DNA of 64,000 nt from 13-2-20CM-68-14 sp046733295 (GCA_046733295.1 JBKPOY010000015.1:1-64000), one strand, 5' to 3'. Shown: positions 17,301 to 23,918, counted from the stretch's first letter. Notes: generated from the sequence alone by a model not told the origin. Made by a program: numbers and translations.

Positions 17301-17344
17301 CCAACGGGATCAGCTCGCGCTACGCGGACTTCAAGTTCAAGTAG
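11306..17344 (+). CDS. Giant secreted vWA / TPFGS-repeat / clan CD peptidase-like protein
   Basis: The product is 2012 residues from GTG 11306 (AAGGTG upstream; an ATG at 11330 with AGGAGG is an alternative). A basic n-region and hydrophobic signal peptide end near residue 35. A vWA-type domain follows with MIDAS FDTTGSM at D77-M82. Pentapeptide repeats [TI]P[FYW]GS lie at about 438-521, 660-679, 982-986 and 1016-1030. At about 1110-1560 is a caspase/gingipain-like region with GHYNH at 1390-1394 and FSVGCHGG, Cys 1434. Ig-like strands follow to about 1890, then a C-terminal PxKF-type domain (FKPPVDNPP, IPVKWSLLDA). It has no membrane anchor. Predicted to be exported; adhesive and proteolytic roles are inference. 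Confidence 0.8.
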   Translation: MRLRRTRRMRGVMTVASVLAAGIVLFAGPEAVSGAGGDTITPSTATEVLAPGGTTTLSQTLHLDTLPPKADILLAFDTTGSMGGAVADARADASSIVTRIQAAIPGARFAAADFRDYTQTPFGNGPDDTQDYPWQRDQDFTTSAAAIQSALDTIVACSGCGNDLPEAYNRAYYEAALSPGDTAWSEASDLSWAAGSARFMIVLGDSYGHDPNQAADFGSVASIANCPATTPIDPGRDEIVGTADDLGTLPSLTQLKAAHTNLSFVTYNVGSGPQNTVACHGVMAAFTGGSQVSHDAGTASLGDQIVTLINQAAARVDQVSFSVSQLSGTPVATPSSWFSFDPSTLGPATAPVDIPYDTTVSVPAGQALGQYVFRITAVADGAPRASQDVTVNVVGDAISDVHLSVDEPALPAGIAVAPFSKIPASRIPFFTGATTASTPYGSTPYGSTPFGSTPFGSTPYGSTPFGSTPFGSTPYGSTPYGSTPFGSTPWGSTPFGSTPFGSTGVLGPFDSTPFGSTPFGSTTFDHVLLSQLPLLNPADHATWPDVLAGTPLAGQPLSSLSLSDVLRNDVARARLYALPMKDVSFASTLWQGVPVGAILLGQLKVSDVPVPQSIRNETGQTTWQGVISSSGGCASCIGDSNTFFGIAAAGVLGDAHIGSIPFGSTPFGSTPYGSTPYGSTPGATIPLNSMNVAGTRLAAVQLAKIAPLSDIVACSATFSCSGKTLGEAAAARAIKADATLGKLFNDLPTDDPARQMTLDEIVGAVLPFTAYPWEQIPVQGLQDVVGTGKNAHYHIRFTLACSSTSSFKVTVQLPAEFFPVQGSSTFTFGSSIVNAGNPALVVAQGKPTVATWTAPGGACTGAAGGAQPIRLDFAAFTGLTLGDQSSTASVSAVGITREAPEHAPVLVTQNHEANDDPTTAPAITADQLVVGHVASAGDKEYFRFPLSGVPVNSRLIAFLKVPGGADLDLTINGPSLAAVQSTPFGSTPLGTTPVPDQPVGTDNSSTVPQSNTLSDIPFGSTPWGSTPFGSTAAGNISQNRGDSPEQAALVVHAASNGMATIGVTGYNGAFSDRPYVLRLEVLPPPPLPPCPARTGYDDKTQIGPLPPPTSLPIGTKTLFLVDRQRLARLYGSAEASKIVAPAGAGGTVGANLATLAARPEVRGAVLSVDGNGAVRSAYATWDANPCSPDAANGVVRSINDLVARYRSALPNLHNIVLLGTDTAVPMYRQPDPTVLSPELDEAADLAFTTSNLTAGNSLYAAVAQNNVLTDGAYGAFTRITWLDHDLPLPQISVSRLVETPADITAQVSKYLSVNGTLSPQRSLTTGYDFLADSAVATTAALGNSPRLPNITAASLISPMNATTGLWTKSDVNTQFFNQTPTIPEIGALFGHYNHFAFKPAGPENVTDVATQIVTTTADATNKDFGRHLIFSVGCHGGLNTGDELGRAAATAEIAPLYQDWAQTYAQGGIAAYVANTGFGYGDTDSIAASEKLYELFAENLNKGSSVIGDNWFTALTNYYLGASIYSAYDEKVMLEATFYGLPFYHFGTAPTAADSSSMTAAPSGSIDIGSTSVTGLGPGASPTPGQGGTQYWKGPAGTLTVPYRPIQPLATKDVTVAGKKARDIFVTSLTTHDVDDPSPTQGSPVVNAFKNEPSKRFADSYWPASFTALQRAPVFGSGERAMAVITLGQYRPEQQRERLVNSIGFDVTYSTASDVTRPLISQVGAVPGPGGTTIFIRASDNSGSLREVAAIWTDGTGVWHVERNMSQQAPGLYVKTVTGNVGEVAGEAMDPAGNVAQSWNKAYSFRPAPADDSAPTIAIETPSPTQVFILNQQVKPVFSCSDPGGVVSCTGAPLVNGNLDTTSVGTHTFTVAATDLAGNRTTRSVTYTVRFGTFVGFKPPVDNPPVLNIALAGSAIPVKWSLLDAAGKAVSDLNAVNTVSVEPLACPNAATDAIETTVATGLAGLTYDTAGQQFIYNWATDKSWVGLCRRLVVQFADAPNGISSRYADFKFK
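12617..12868 (+). repeat. 15-bp tandem repeats encoding TPFGS/TPYGS, cluster 1
   Basis: Thirteen uninterrupted in-frame 15-bp units (12617-12811) encode TPYGS, TPFGS or TPWGS; after a 27-bp interruption two more follow (12839-12868). Units differ mainly at synonymous positions and at the aromatic codon (TAC, TTC, TGG), so the array has been kept under protein-level selection while drifting in DNA. Confidence 0.9.
13283..13342 (+). repeat. TPFGS-type 15-bp repeats, cluster 2
   Basis: Four consecutive units encode IPFGS, TPFGS, TPYGS and TPYGS, about 140 residues after the first cluster in the same protein. Confidence 0.85.
14249..14395 (+). repeat. TPFGS-type repeats, cluster 3 (interrupted)
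   Basis: One full unit and a decayed one at 14249-14278 (TPFGS, TPLGT) and three at 14351-14395 (IPFGS, TPWGS, TPFGS) flank a low-complexity stretch. Here serine is encoded by AGC rather than TCG, so this cluster is not a recent copy of cluster 1. Confidence 0.8.
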
Positions 17345-18476
17345 TCGCCGGCGCCGATAGTCGTACCCGCGTCGCGACGTACGTCAGGAGGCAGAGGGCA
17401 GCCATCAGCAGATACGGAACGGCGTCGCCGGCAACGCTCGCGAGTGCGCCGCCGACGGCCGGCCCGACAATCGCTCCGACTGCCCAGCCGGCGTTCATCA
17501 GGCCGAATGCCAGCCCCTTCGCCGCGCCCTGGTGCTCGGCGCCGTCCGAGATGAGCGCCAGCCCCGGCGTGTAGAACGCGCCGTAGGCGATCCCGGCCGC
17601 CAGCACGAGCGGGACGATGAGGAGTGGCCGCCCGGCCATTGCGAGCGCGACGGAGACGACGATCGACGCGAGCAGCGCTGCGCGCACCGGCTGCAGACGG
17701 CCGCGCCTGTCCGTCAGACGGCCGAGCAAAGGGTTGAGCACGACCTCGAGCGCCGTCGTCGCGAGGAAGACTGCGCCGATCGCAAGCGTTCCCCAGCCGA
17801 ACTCGTCGAGGCGGAGCGGCACGAGCACGATGAGAACGCCGAAGAGGAGCGCCGGCAGCACGATCAGCCAGGCGCCCGCGTAGATCTGGCGGCCGTGCAA
17901 GGCGCGAAGGCCCTCGACCAGCCGCTGCGGCTCGGGGGCGGCGGAGGGGGTCGAAGCGGCCCACGCGATCAGTACCGCGCCGACCGCCGAGACGATCAGG
18001 AAGGCTGGGCGGACCCCCACCAGCCCTGCGATCGCGCCGAGCACGGGGCCCATCAGCGCGCCGAAGACCGCCGAGCCCATGGCGGTGCCGAGGAGCTCGC
18101 CGCGGCGGTTACGCGGGGCCACACCGATCAGCCAGGCCAAACCGCCGGCCCATGAGAAGACGCTGCCGAAACCCTGCAGGAAACGCGCCAGCGAGAGCGT
18201 CCAGACGTCCCCCGCCAGCGCGAAGCCGAGGCTCGAGGCCGACATCAGGGTCAGGCCGGTCAGCACGGCGGCCTTCGGGCCCCAACGGGAGGTCGCGACT
18301 CCGCCGGGGATGGCGCCGAGGAGCGCGCCGGCGGCGTAGGTCGCGATGAAGAGCCCAGCGGCGGCCTTCGAGAGGTCGTACTTGTCCGCGAAATGCGGGA
18401 GCAGCGGCGTCAGGGCCGTGAAGAACGTCGTGTCGACCGCGACGATCGTGCAAACGAGCAGGAGCAGCCGGCGCAT
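17337..18476 (-). CDS. MFS transporter
   Basis: The 379-residue product has 12 predicted hydrophobic helices. The loop between helices 2 and 3, GGVATSRWGPKA, is the MFS motif A region, and a similar GRLTDRRGR follows helix 8, as in drug:H+ antiporter-type carriers. It is a short, compact member without soluble domains. The ATG at 18476 is preceded by a TAGCGT box at 7 nt. Its 3' end overlaps the convergent giant gene by 8 bp. Substrate unknown; efflux is the usual guess for this subgroup. Confidence 0.85.
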   Translation of the reverse strand: MRRLLLLVCTIVAVDTTFFTALTPLLPHFADKYDLSKAAAGLFIATYAAGALLGAIPGGVATSRWGPKAAVLTGLTLMSASSLGFALAGDVWTLSLARFLQGFGSVFSWAGGLAWLIGVAPRNRRGELLGTAMGSAVFGALMGPVLGAIAGLVGVRPAFLIVSAVGAVLIAWAASTPSAAPEPQRLVEGLRALHGRQIYAGAWLIVLPALLFGVLIVLVPLRLDEFGWGTLAIGAVFLATTALEVVLNPLLGRLTDRRGRLQPVRAALLASIVVSVALAMAGRPLLIVPLVLAAGIAYGAFYTPGLALISDGAEHQGAAKGLAFGLMNAGWAVGAIVGPAVGGALASVAGDAVPYLLMAALCLLTYVATRVRLSAPATT

Positions 18477-18483
18477 TCGATTG

Positions 18484-18489
18484 ACGCTA
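18484..18489 (-). promoter_or_regulatory. TAGCGT -10 box of the MFS gene
   Basis: On the minus strand TAGCGT ends 7 nt before the ATG at 18476, giving a leaderless-type start. Confidence 0.4.
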
Positions 18490-18520
18490 CCAGCGCGATC
18501 ATTCGCTACCGTGCCGCGCG

Positions 18521-18976
18521 ATGAGCGCCGCCGTGATCCATACGAACCACGGGCCGATCGAGGTCGAGTTCTTCGACGACGACGCGCCGAAAACGGTCGA
18601 GAACTTCCGAAAGCTCGCCGGAGAGGGCTTCTACGAGGGCGTCATCTTCCACCGGGTGATCCCGGACTTCATGATCCAGGGCGGTGATCCCACCGGGACG
18701 GGCACGGGGGGTCCCGGCTACACGTTCGAGGACGAGTTCAACGACCACAAGGTCGAGCGCGGGGCGTTGGCGATGGCGAACGCCGGCCCCAACACGAACG
18801 GGAGCCAGTTCTTCGTGGTCACGACCGCGGCGGCTCCCTGGCTCGACGGCAAGCACACCGTCTTCGGACGGGTCACGGGCGGCATGGACGCGGTCGATTC
18901 GATCGAGAAGACCGAGACGAATGCCCAGGACAAGCCGCTTTCCGACGCGGTGATCGAGCGCGTCGAGCTCTCGTAG
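18521..18976 (+). CDS. Peptidylprolyl isomerase, cyclophilin type
   Basis: The 151-residue product is a single cyclophilin domain without signal peptide, so it is cytoplasmic. It has FHRVIPDFMIQGGDPTGTG (active-site Arg, Phe and Gln), the GSQFFV motif and WLDGKHTVFGRV, all close to family consensus. It catalyses cis-trans isomerisation of X-Pro bonds in protein folding. Length equals that of short bacterial PpiB-like enzymes. It stands alone, divergent from the MFS gene with 44 bp between starts. Confidence 0.92.
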   Translation: MSAAVIHTNHGPIEVEFFDDDAPKTVENFRKLAGEGFYEGVIFHRVIPDFMIQGGDPTGTGTGGPGYTFEDEFNDHKVERGALAMANAGPNTNGSQFFVVTTAAAPWLDGKHTVFGRVTGGMDAVDSIEKTETNAQDKPLSDAVIERVELS

Positions 18977-19029
18977 ATCGACGTAATCCCTGTGTAAGCG
19001 CGGGCGTCCTGTGTAAGTGACGGGCGCCA

Positions 19030-19130
19030 CTAGCCGCTAACCCGGCTGGTGAGGTTTCGTCTAAGTCTTCTCGGATAGGTCAGACAGACCACGGCTGGCC
19101 CTTGCGCCGCAGCGCAGGCCACAGCCATCG
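19030..19130 (+). promoter_or_regulatory. Structured leader before the transglycosylase-like gene
   Basis: Three consecutive hairpins can form: AGCCG/CGGCT at 19032-19046, GGTC-agaca-GACC at 19078-19090, and GGCTGGCC (19093-19100) with GGCCACAGCC (19117-19126) around a GCGC/GCGC inner stem. In other actinobacteria cell-wall lytic genes often follow c-di-AMP (ydaO) riboswitches. CCGCTAACCC and GAACCCGGGGG here are vaguely similar, but the full consensus is not met. Confidence 0.3.
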
Positions 19131-19167
19131 CCGCCATTTCCGTCTCACGAACCCGGGGGTATCGCCC

Positions 19168-19731
19168 GTGCTTGCAAACAAACGCTGGTTGTTCCTGTTA
19201 ATGGCTGCACTTGCGCTCAGCCTCGGGGCGGCGAAAGGCGCCGCGTCGCTCGGCGCCTCCAAGGAGCTCGTCCGGCCTGCAAAAGCCGATCACGCTGCGG
19301 CGCGGAAGCTGCGCCGCGTCAGTCCTCTTCTCATCCGCCGCTACCGAACCAACGCCTGGCGCTGGCAGGCCGTAATGGGCAAGCCGCGGGCGCGCCATGC
19401 GGTCTGGCCGAACACGATCAGCACGATGCGCACGTGGCGCCGGACCGCCAGAAAGGCGTACATCGCCTTCACCCACCCGCCGCACAGAGGCGCTTGGCTC
19501 TGCATCCACCGCTTTGAGGGCTCGTGGCGCGATTCCGGCGATCCGTACTGGGGCGGCCTCCAGATGGACCGCGGCTTCATGAGCGGCTATGCGCCGCATC
19601 ACCTGCTCCGCAGGGGCTGGGCCGACCGCTGGTCGCCTCTTGAGCAGATGTGGGTCGCGGAGCGTGCGTACCGCAGCGGCCGCGGGTTCTACGCCTGGCC
19701 GAACACCGCAAGGCTGTGCGGATTGATCTAA
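19168..19731 (+). CDS. Transglycosylase-like secreted protein
   Basis: The 187-residue product starts at GTG 19168, with GGGGGT upstream, giving a signal peptide with core LFLLMAALALSLGAA. A basic linker is followed by a C-terminal domain at about residues 115-187 with CIHRFEGSW, YWGGLQMD, PLEQMWVAERAYRSGRGF and WPNTARLCG. This resembles the Rpf/lysozyme-like transglycosylase fold seen in actinobacteria, with the glutamate of HRFEG as probable catalytic acid and two cysteines that could bond. It probably cleaves or remodels peptidoglycan outside the cell. A structured leader precedes it. Confidence 0.75.
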   Translation: MLANKRWLFLLMAALALSLGAAKGAASLGASKELVRPAKADHAAARKLRRVSPLLIRRYRTNAWRWQAVMGKPRARHAVWPNTISTMRTWRRTARKAYIAFTHPPHRGAWLCIHRFEGSWRDSGDPYWGGLQMDRGFMSGYAPHHLLRRGWADRWSPLEQMWVAERAYRSGRGFYAWPNTARLCGLI

Positions 19732-19755
19732 GGCGTTTTCGGGGATCATAGGTCG

Positions 19756-20796
19756 ATGCCCCAGGAGCAGATCAGCGCGCTCCTCGAACAGGGGGAGGAG
19801 GAGGGTTGCCTCAACCTCTCCCAGTTCAGCGAGTTCGTCCAGGAGCACGATCTGGAGGACGAGCAGCTGGCGGCCCTGTACGAGGAGCTCGACGCGCGGC
19901 ACATCGACCTCACCGACGACTGCGGCCGCAAGGAGTCCGAGTCCACGTACGTGAACGGCGACCTTGCCGTGGCGACGACCGACGCCCTGCAGCTGTTTCT
20001 GAACGAAGCCGCGCGGTGGCCGTTGCTGACCGCGGAGGAAGAGGTCGAGCTCGCAAAGGCGATCGAGCGCGGTGACGAGCGGGCGAAGGAGCGGATGATC
20101 AACTCGAATCTCCGGCTCGTCGTCTCGATCGCGAAGCGCTACCAGGGACACGACCTGCACCTGCTCGACTTGATCCAGGAGGGGATCATCGGGTTGATCC
20201 GCGCGGTCGAGAAGTTCGACTGGCGCCGCGGCTTCAAGTTCTCGACCTACGCGACTTGGTGGATCCGCCAGGCCGTCCAGCGGGGCGTCGCCAACAAGTC
20301 GCGCACGATCCGGATCCCGGTGCACATCGTCGAGCGCGAGCAGAAGATTCGCCGCGCCGAGCGCCAGCTGATCGCGGAGGACGAGCGGCAGCCGTCCGAC
20401 GAGCAGATCGCCAAGCGCGCGAAGCTGCCCGTCAAGCAGGTCCGCGAGGTCAGGCAGGCCGCGCGCGCGGTCACGAGCCTCGACAAGCCGGTGGGCGCCG
20501 AGAACGAGAGCACCCTCGGCGAGCTCGTCCCCGGCCACGAGGCAACGCCGGAAGAGGAGGTCACCTACAGCCTTCAGGAGCAGGCGCTTCGAAACGCGGT
20601 CGCGGAGCTCCCCGACCGCGAGCGCCAGGTCGTGAAGCTCCGCTACGGCCTGAACGGCGACAGCGACCCGAAGTCGCTCGAGGCGATCGGCCGGGAGCTC
20701 GGCTTGACCCGCGAACGCGTCCGTCAGATCGAGGCCGCCGCCCTGGAGCGCCTGGCCGTCAACCGCGAGCTCGACGCCGTCTCGGACGCCGCCTAG
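19756..20796 (+). CDS. rpoD: RNA polymerase sigma-70 factor, RpoD/SigA type
   Basis: The 346-residue product has an N-terminal region 1.1-like segment (residues 1-55), region 1.2 (ALQLFLNEAARWPLLTAEEE), region 2 with NLRLVVSIAKRY and the -10 recognition helix FSTYATWWIRQAVQR, region 3, and region 4 with LTRERVRQIEAAALERL. Regions 2.4 and 4.2 are close to the primary sigma factor, but the protein is short and lacks the long acidic insertion of many SigA proteins, so it may be primary or a group 2 paralogue. It follows the transglycosylase gene by 24 bp. Confidence 0.88.
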   Translation: MPQEQISALLEQGEEEGCLNLSQFSEFVQEHDLEDEQLAALYEELDARHIDLTDDCGRKESESTYVNGDLAVATTDALQLFLNEAARWPLLTAEEEVELAKAIERGDERAKERMINSNLRLVVSIAKRYQGHDLHLLDLIQEGIIGLIRAVEKFDWRRGFKFSTYATWWIRQAVQRGVANKSRTIRIPVHIVEREQKIRRAERQLIAEDERQPSDEQIAKRAKLPVKQVREVRQAARAVTSLDKPVGAENESTLGELVPGHEATPEEEVTYSLQEQALRNAVAELPDRERQVVKLRYGLNGDSDPKSLEAIGRELGLTRERVRQIEAAALERLAVNRELDAVSDAA

Positions 20797-20823
20797 CCGA
20801 CCCTGAGCCCGTCCCCGAGGGGC

Positions 20824-20938
20824 GTGTCGGGGGTCTGACCCCAAATTGGCCCGGGGACACGTCCCCGGCCGGACAAGAAGCGCGGCGTTTGCAGGCGTTC
20901 GTCCGGCCGGGGCGTGTCCGGGGTCTGACCCCCGACAC
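20824..20938. repeat. 115-nt nested inverted repeat
   Basis: Outer arms GTGTCGGGGGTCTGACCCC (20824-20842) and its complement (20920-20938) match at 18 of 19 positions. Inner arms GGACACGTCCCCGGCCGGAC and GTCCGGCCGGGGCGTGTCC match apart from one base gap. The unit lies between the sigma factor stop and a convergent gene and has no ORF. It may be a repeated palindromic element or a strong bidirectional terminator. Confidence 0.6.
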
Positions 20939-20949
20939 GGCTCCTCGGG

Positions 20950-21441
20950 CTAGCCCTCGGGCTCGTTCGGGTCTTCCTCGCCGGCGAGCTTCAGCGAGCC
21001 TTCGAGGGCGTTCGCGAAGTGCTTCTGCTGGATCGGCGTCGCCCAGTCGACGAGCTCCTGGAGCCCCGGCAGGTTCGCCCGCTCGTTCATCTTCCCGACG
21101 ATCTGCCAGTGGCCGACCTCGGCCGCCTCGGCCATCGTCAGGAACTCGAATCCGTCGAGATCGTCAGCGTCGGAGCCGAGATACGTCTGCATCATCTCGG
21201 TCGCTTCCTGCTTCGTCTCGCGGGCCTTGTCGAGGATCGCGGTCTTCTTGCCGTCGAGCTGGCCGGCGAGCTCCGTCGTCCGCTCCTCGGTCTCAACGGC
21301 CTCCTGCTTCATCCGCTGCAGCTGTTGCTTCAGGTCATCGTCCATCGTCAGACCCGCGACCTTGTCCGTCGCGCCCTGGGCCGCCTGCGCCAGCCCGAGC
21401 ACCTCGGCGACCTTGCTCTCGATGTTCGTCAACTCCGCCAT
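20950..21441 (-). CDS. Ferritin-like/DUF892-like helical protein
   Basis: The 163-residue, all-helical, acidic protein starts at ATG 21441 with GAAGGAGG upstream. Four long amphipathic helices are visible (about residues 5-30, 36-85, 95-125 and 130-155), including HWQIVGKMNERA and HFANALEGSLKLA, which recalls ferritin-like or DUF892/YciF stress proteins. The usual diiron EXXH pairs are not clearly present, so metal binding is unproven. There is no signal peptide. Probably a stress-related cytoplasmic protein. Confidence 0.6.
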   Translation of the reverse strand: MAELTNIESKVAEVLGLAQAAQGATDKVAGLTMDDDLKQQLQRMKQEAVETEERTTELAGQLDGKKTAILDKARETKQEATEMMQTYLGSDADDLDGFEFLTMAEAAEVGHWQIVGKMNERANLPGLQELVDWATPIQQKHFANALEGSLKLAGEEDPNEPEG

Positions 21442-21518
21442 GCTTCGTCCTCCTTCGTCGTTTGCAAATCGCTACCCGCAGTGGCAGGGATCAATCGCGC
21501 CGGTGACGGGCGGAGTGC

Positions 21519-22556
21519 TCAGCCCACTTCGCGCTCGCCGACACCGCCGACGAGCTCTTCCGCGCGGGATCGTCGGGCGAGCGGCGGCGTTTCGAGCCCG
21601 GCGTCTTCGCCCAATCCCGTCAACAGATCGCCGACGGCGTCTTCGCTGCTCCGCCGCGCTTCCCAGCCCAGCTCCTCGCGCGCGCGCGTCGAATCCAGGA
21701 GCGGCGTCTGCAGCGCCAGATCGAGCCAGCCGACGTCGGACGGCTGCAGGTGGAGCCTGAACGTCAGCTGCGCGGCCCACCGCGCCGCAGCCGTCGGCAC
21801 CGGCAGCTTTCGCACTCCCAGGATCCTGGCGAGCCGGTCCGGGTCGAGGACCGGCTCCGCCGCGATGTTGAACGCTCCGCGCACGTCTCCCCGTACGGCC
21901 AGGCGGTAGGCCTCGCCGACGTCGTGCGAGTGCACGGCCTGGAATCGGAGCCCGGGGATGTCGGGCACGACCGGGATGTGCCGGGCGAGGAGCGGCGGGA
22001 AGAGGGGCCCGATGAAGAGCCGGCGCTGTCCGGCTGCGGACTCGCGCTTGAAGATCAACGCCGGTCGCAGCCGGATGACGCGTATCTCCCGGCGTTCACG
22101 TTCGAAGCGATCCAGGGTGCGCTCGACCGCCGCCTTCTGCCGCGAGTAGTACGAGGTCCGGATGCCGGTCGTCGGCCACTGCTCGTCCACGGTGCGACTC
22201 TTGGGCCCCGGTGAATACGCGCCGACCGACGATGCGTAGACGAGCGACGGGACGCCCGCCTCCACGACGGCGCGAAAGACCCGCTCCGAGCCGCCGACGT
22301 TGACACGGTCCAGGTGTGCGAGGTCGCGGCCTGGCTGGATCAGCCAGGCGAGATGGACGACGGCGTCCGCGCCGCGGAACACCGGGGTGAGGTCGTCGGC
22401 CGCGCAATCGGTGGCGACGAACTCCGTCTTCGGAAACTCGATCGTCGGAGAGCGTCGGGCGACGCCCACGATCGACTCGACGTCGTCATCTCCCGCGAGC
22501 GCATCGAGCAGGCTCGTGCCGACGTTCCCGGTGGCCCCGACGACGACGACCCTCAC
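21519..22556 (-). CDS. NAD-dependent epimerase/dehydratase (extended SDR)
   Basis: The 345-residue product has the N-terminal Rossmann motif VGATGNVGTSL, then ADAVVHLAW, YASSVGAY and a YYSRQKAAVE catalytic segment (YxxxK-like: Tyr-Ser-Arg-Gln-Lys). The C-terminal half has substrate-lobe features (VIRLRPALIF, FNIAAEPVL). It belongs to the atypical/extended SDR group of sugar-nucleotide epimerases and sterol-dehydrogenase-like enzymes; the substrate is unknown. The GTG start at 22556 overlaps the stop of the nucleotidyltransferase gene by 4 bp (GTGA), so the two are translationally coupled. Confidence 0.85.
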   Translation of the reverse strand: MRVVVVGATGNVGTSLLDALAGDDDVESIVGVARRSPTIEFPKTEFVATDCAADDLTPVFRGADAVVHLAWLIQPGRDLAHLDRVNVGGSERVFRAVVEAGVPSLVYASSVGAYSPGPKSRTVDEQWPTTGIRTSYYSRQKAAVERTLDRFERERREIRVIRLRPALIFKRESAAGQRRLFIGPLFPPLLARHIPVVPDIPGLRFQAVHSHDVGEAYRLAVRGDVRGAFNIAAEPVLDPDRLARILGVRKLPVPTAAARWAAQLTFRLHLQPSDVGWLDLALQTPLLDSTRAREELGWEARRSSEDAVGDLLTGLGEDAGLETPPLARRSRAEELVGGVGEREVG

Positions 22557-23119
22557 GAGGCCGCCTCGACGATCCCGAGCTCCTCGACGAGCGTGAAGAA
22601 CGCGGCCGCGTAGGGAGAGTCCTCGGTGCGGCGACGGACGTCGTCCCAGTCGACCTGTTCGCGCACCGGACGGGCCATCTGGACGACGCTCTCGTAGTCC
22701 AGCTCGTGCTCGCGCAGCGCGGCGAGCTTCGTCACGAACACGTCCTCGAGCGACATCACCAGCATCGGCACCGCGTACACGTTCAGCTCCTGTGCCCGCG
22801 CGAAGACCTCGTCCTCGACCGGCTGGCCCGACGGCTCGAAGATCAGGTCGACCAGCACCTCGCCGTCGAATGCCTTGTAGAGCCATCCTTCCGGCGGCCG
22901 CTCCGTCTTCAGTCCCGCGCCAGCGAGCACCCCGAGCGCACGCTCGGCGTCCGGCTGCTTCAACATCAGATCGAGGTCGTGGCCGGACTCCGGCCCGCCG
23001 TGCGCCCAGATGGCGAGCCCGCCCCCCAGCAGGAACGGGATCTCGGCGTCCCGCAATAGGGCGGCGACCTTCTTCAGCGTTTCGAGGAGCTCCTCGAACG
23101 GCGTCTCGGCCTCAGGCAC
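22553..23119 (-). CDS. Nucleotidyltransferase-fold protein
   Basis: The 188-residue product carries the nucleotidyltransferase core: GGGLAIWAHGG then a DLDLML segment with the paired aspartates, and a third acidic residue in EVLVDLIFEP. It resembles DUF6036/MNT-type proteins (antitoxin or small-molecule nucleotidyltransferase-like). No HEPN partner gene is adjacent; the downstream partner is an epimerase, overlapping by 4 bp. The GTG start is at 23119. Role unknown; a toxin-antitoxin role is not supported by context. Confidence 0.7.
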   Translation of the reverse strand: MPEAETPFEELLETLKKVAALLRDAEIPFLLGGGLAIWAHGGPESGHDLDLMLKQPDAERALGVLAGAGLKTERPPEGWLYKAFDGEVLVDLIFEPSGQPVEDEVFARAQELNVYAVPMLVMSLEDVFVTKLAALREHELDYESVVQMARPVREQVDWDDVRRRTEDSPYAAAFFTLVEELGIVEAAS

Positions 23120-23174
23120 GCCTACGCGTTACCCGGGCCCGAGCATGTCAATCGCTCCGCTTGAATGCCGGTCG

Positions 23175-23918
23175 ATGGCGAGGCCGATTCGCGTTGCGGC
23201 AGCCGGTGACATCCACTGCAGCCCCGAGAACCGGGCGCGGCTCGAGCAGGAGTTCGCGCGAGTCGAGGGCGAGGTCGATCTGTTCCTCCTCGCCGGCGAC
23301 TTGACGACGTTCGGCGAGCCGGAGGAGGCCGAGGCGCTGGCCGAGATCTGCCGCGGCCTCAGTGCGCGCGTGGTCGCGGTGCTCGGCAACCACGATTGGC
23401 ATGCGAACCGCGTTCCCGAGGTCGTCGCCTCGCTCGAGGCAGCGGGCGTAACCCTGCTCAACCCGGGTTGGACGACCTGCGAAGTCGACGGCGCGAGCGT
23501 CGGCGTCGCAGGCGCGAAGGGGTTCGTCGGCGGTTTTCCCGACTCACAGCTGCCTGATTTCGGGGAGCCGATTCTGCGGCAGGTCTACCGGGACACGACG
23601 GCCGAGGTCGAGGCGATCGGAGCCGGCCTGACCGCGATCGAGCGCTGCGACTACCGGATCGCATTGCTTCACTACGCTCCGACGACGACCACGCTGGAGG
23701 GCGAGCCACGGGTCATCTGGGCGTTCCTGGGCACCGACCGAATGGCCGCGCCGCTCGACGAGCATCGTCCCGACGTCGTCCTCCACGGCCACGCGCACAG
23801 GGGGACGTTCGAGGGCTACGTGGGCGACGTCCCGGTCTACAACGTCGCCGTCGAGGTGATGCAGCGGCCGTTCTTCGTCTTCGAGCTCACCGACGGAAGC
23901 CTGAAAACGGTCGCCTAG
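23175..23918 (+). CDS. Metallophosphoesterase (calcineurin-like)
   Basis: The 247-residue product carries the five metallophosphoesterase blocks: AAGDIHCS, LLAGDLTTFG, VLGNHDWH, LLHYAPT and HGHAHRG. Together these give a complete dimetal site. It lacks extra domains and a signal peptide, so a cytoplasmic phosphodiesterase or phosphatase of unknown substrate is likely. ATG 23175 is preferred because it gives the family-typical N-terminus; an in-frame ATG at 23145 would add ten residues. The stop overlaps that of the convergent yjbQ by 4 bp. Confidence 0.88.
   Translation: MARPIRVAAAGDIHCSPENRARLEQEFARVEGEVDLFLLAGDLTTFGEPEEAEALAEICRGLSARVVAVLGNHDWHANRVPEVVASLEAAGVTLLNPGWTTCEVDGASVGVAGAKGFVGGFPDSQLPDFGEPILRQVYRDTTAEVEAIGAGLTAIERCDYRIALLHYAPTTTTLEGEPRVIWAFLGTDRMAAPLDEHRPDVVLHGHAHRGTFEGYVGDVPVYNVAVEVMQRPFFVFELTDGSLKTVA

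Noticed and set aside
19030..19130. Firm call of a c-di-AMP riboswitch
   Set aside because: Only short segments resemble the consensus; kept as an unclassified structured leader.
22553..23119. MNT/HEPN toxin-antitoxin system
   Set aside because: The nucleotidyltransferase-like protein has no HEPN partner; its coupled neighbour is an epimerase.
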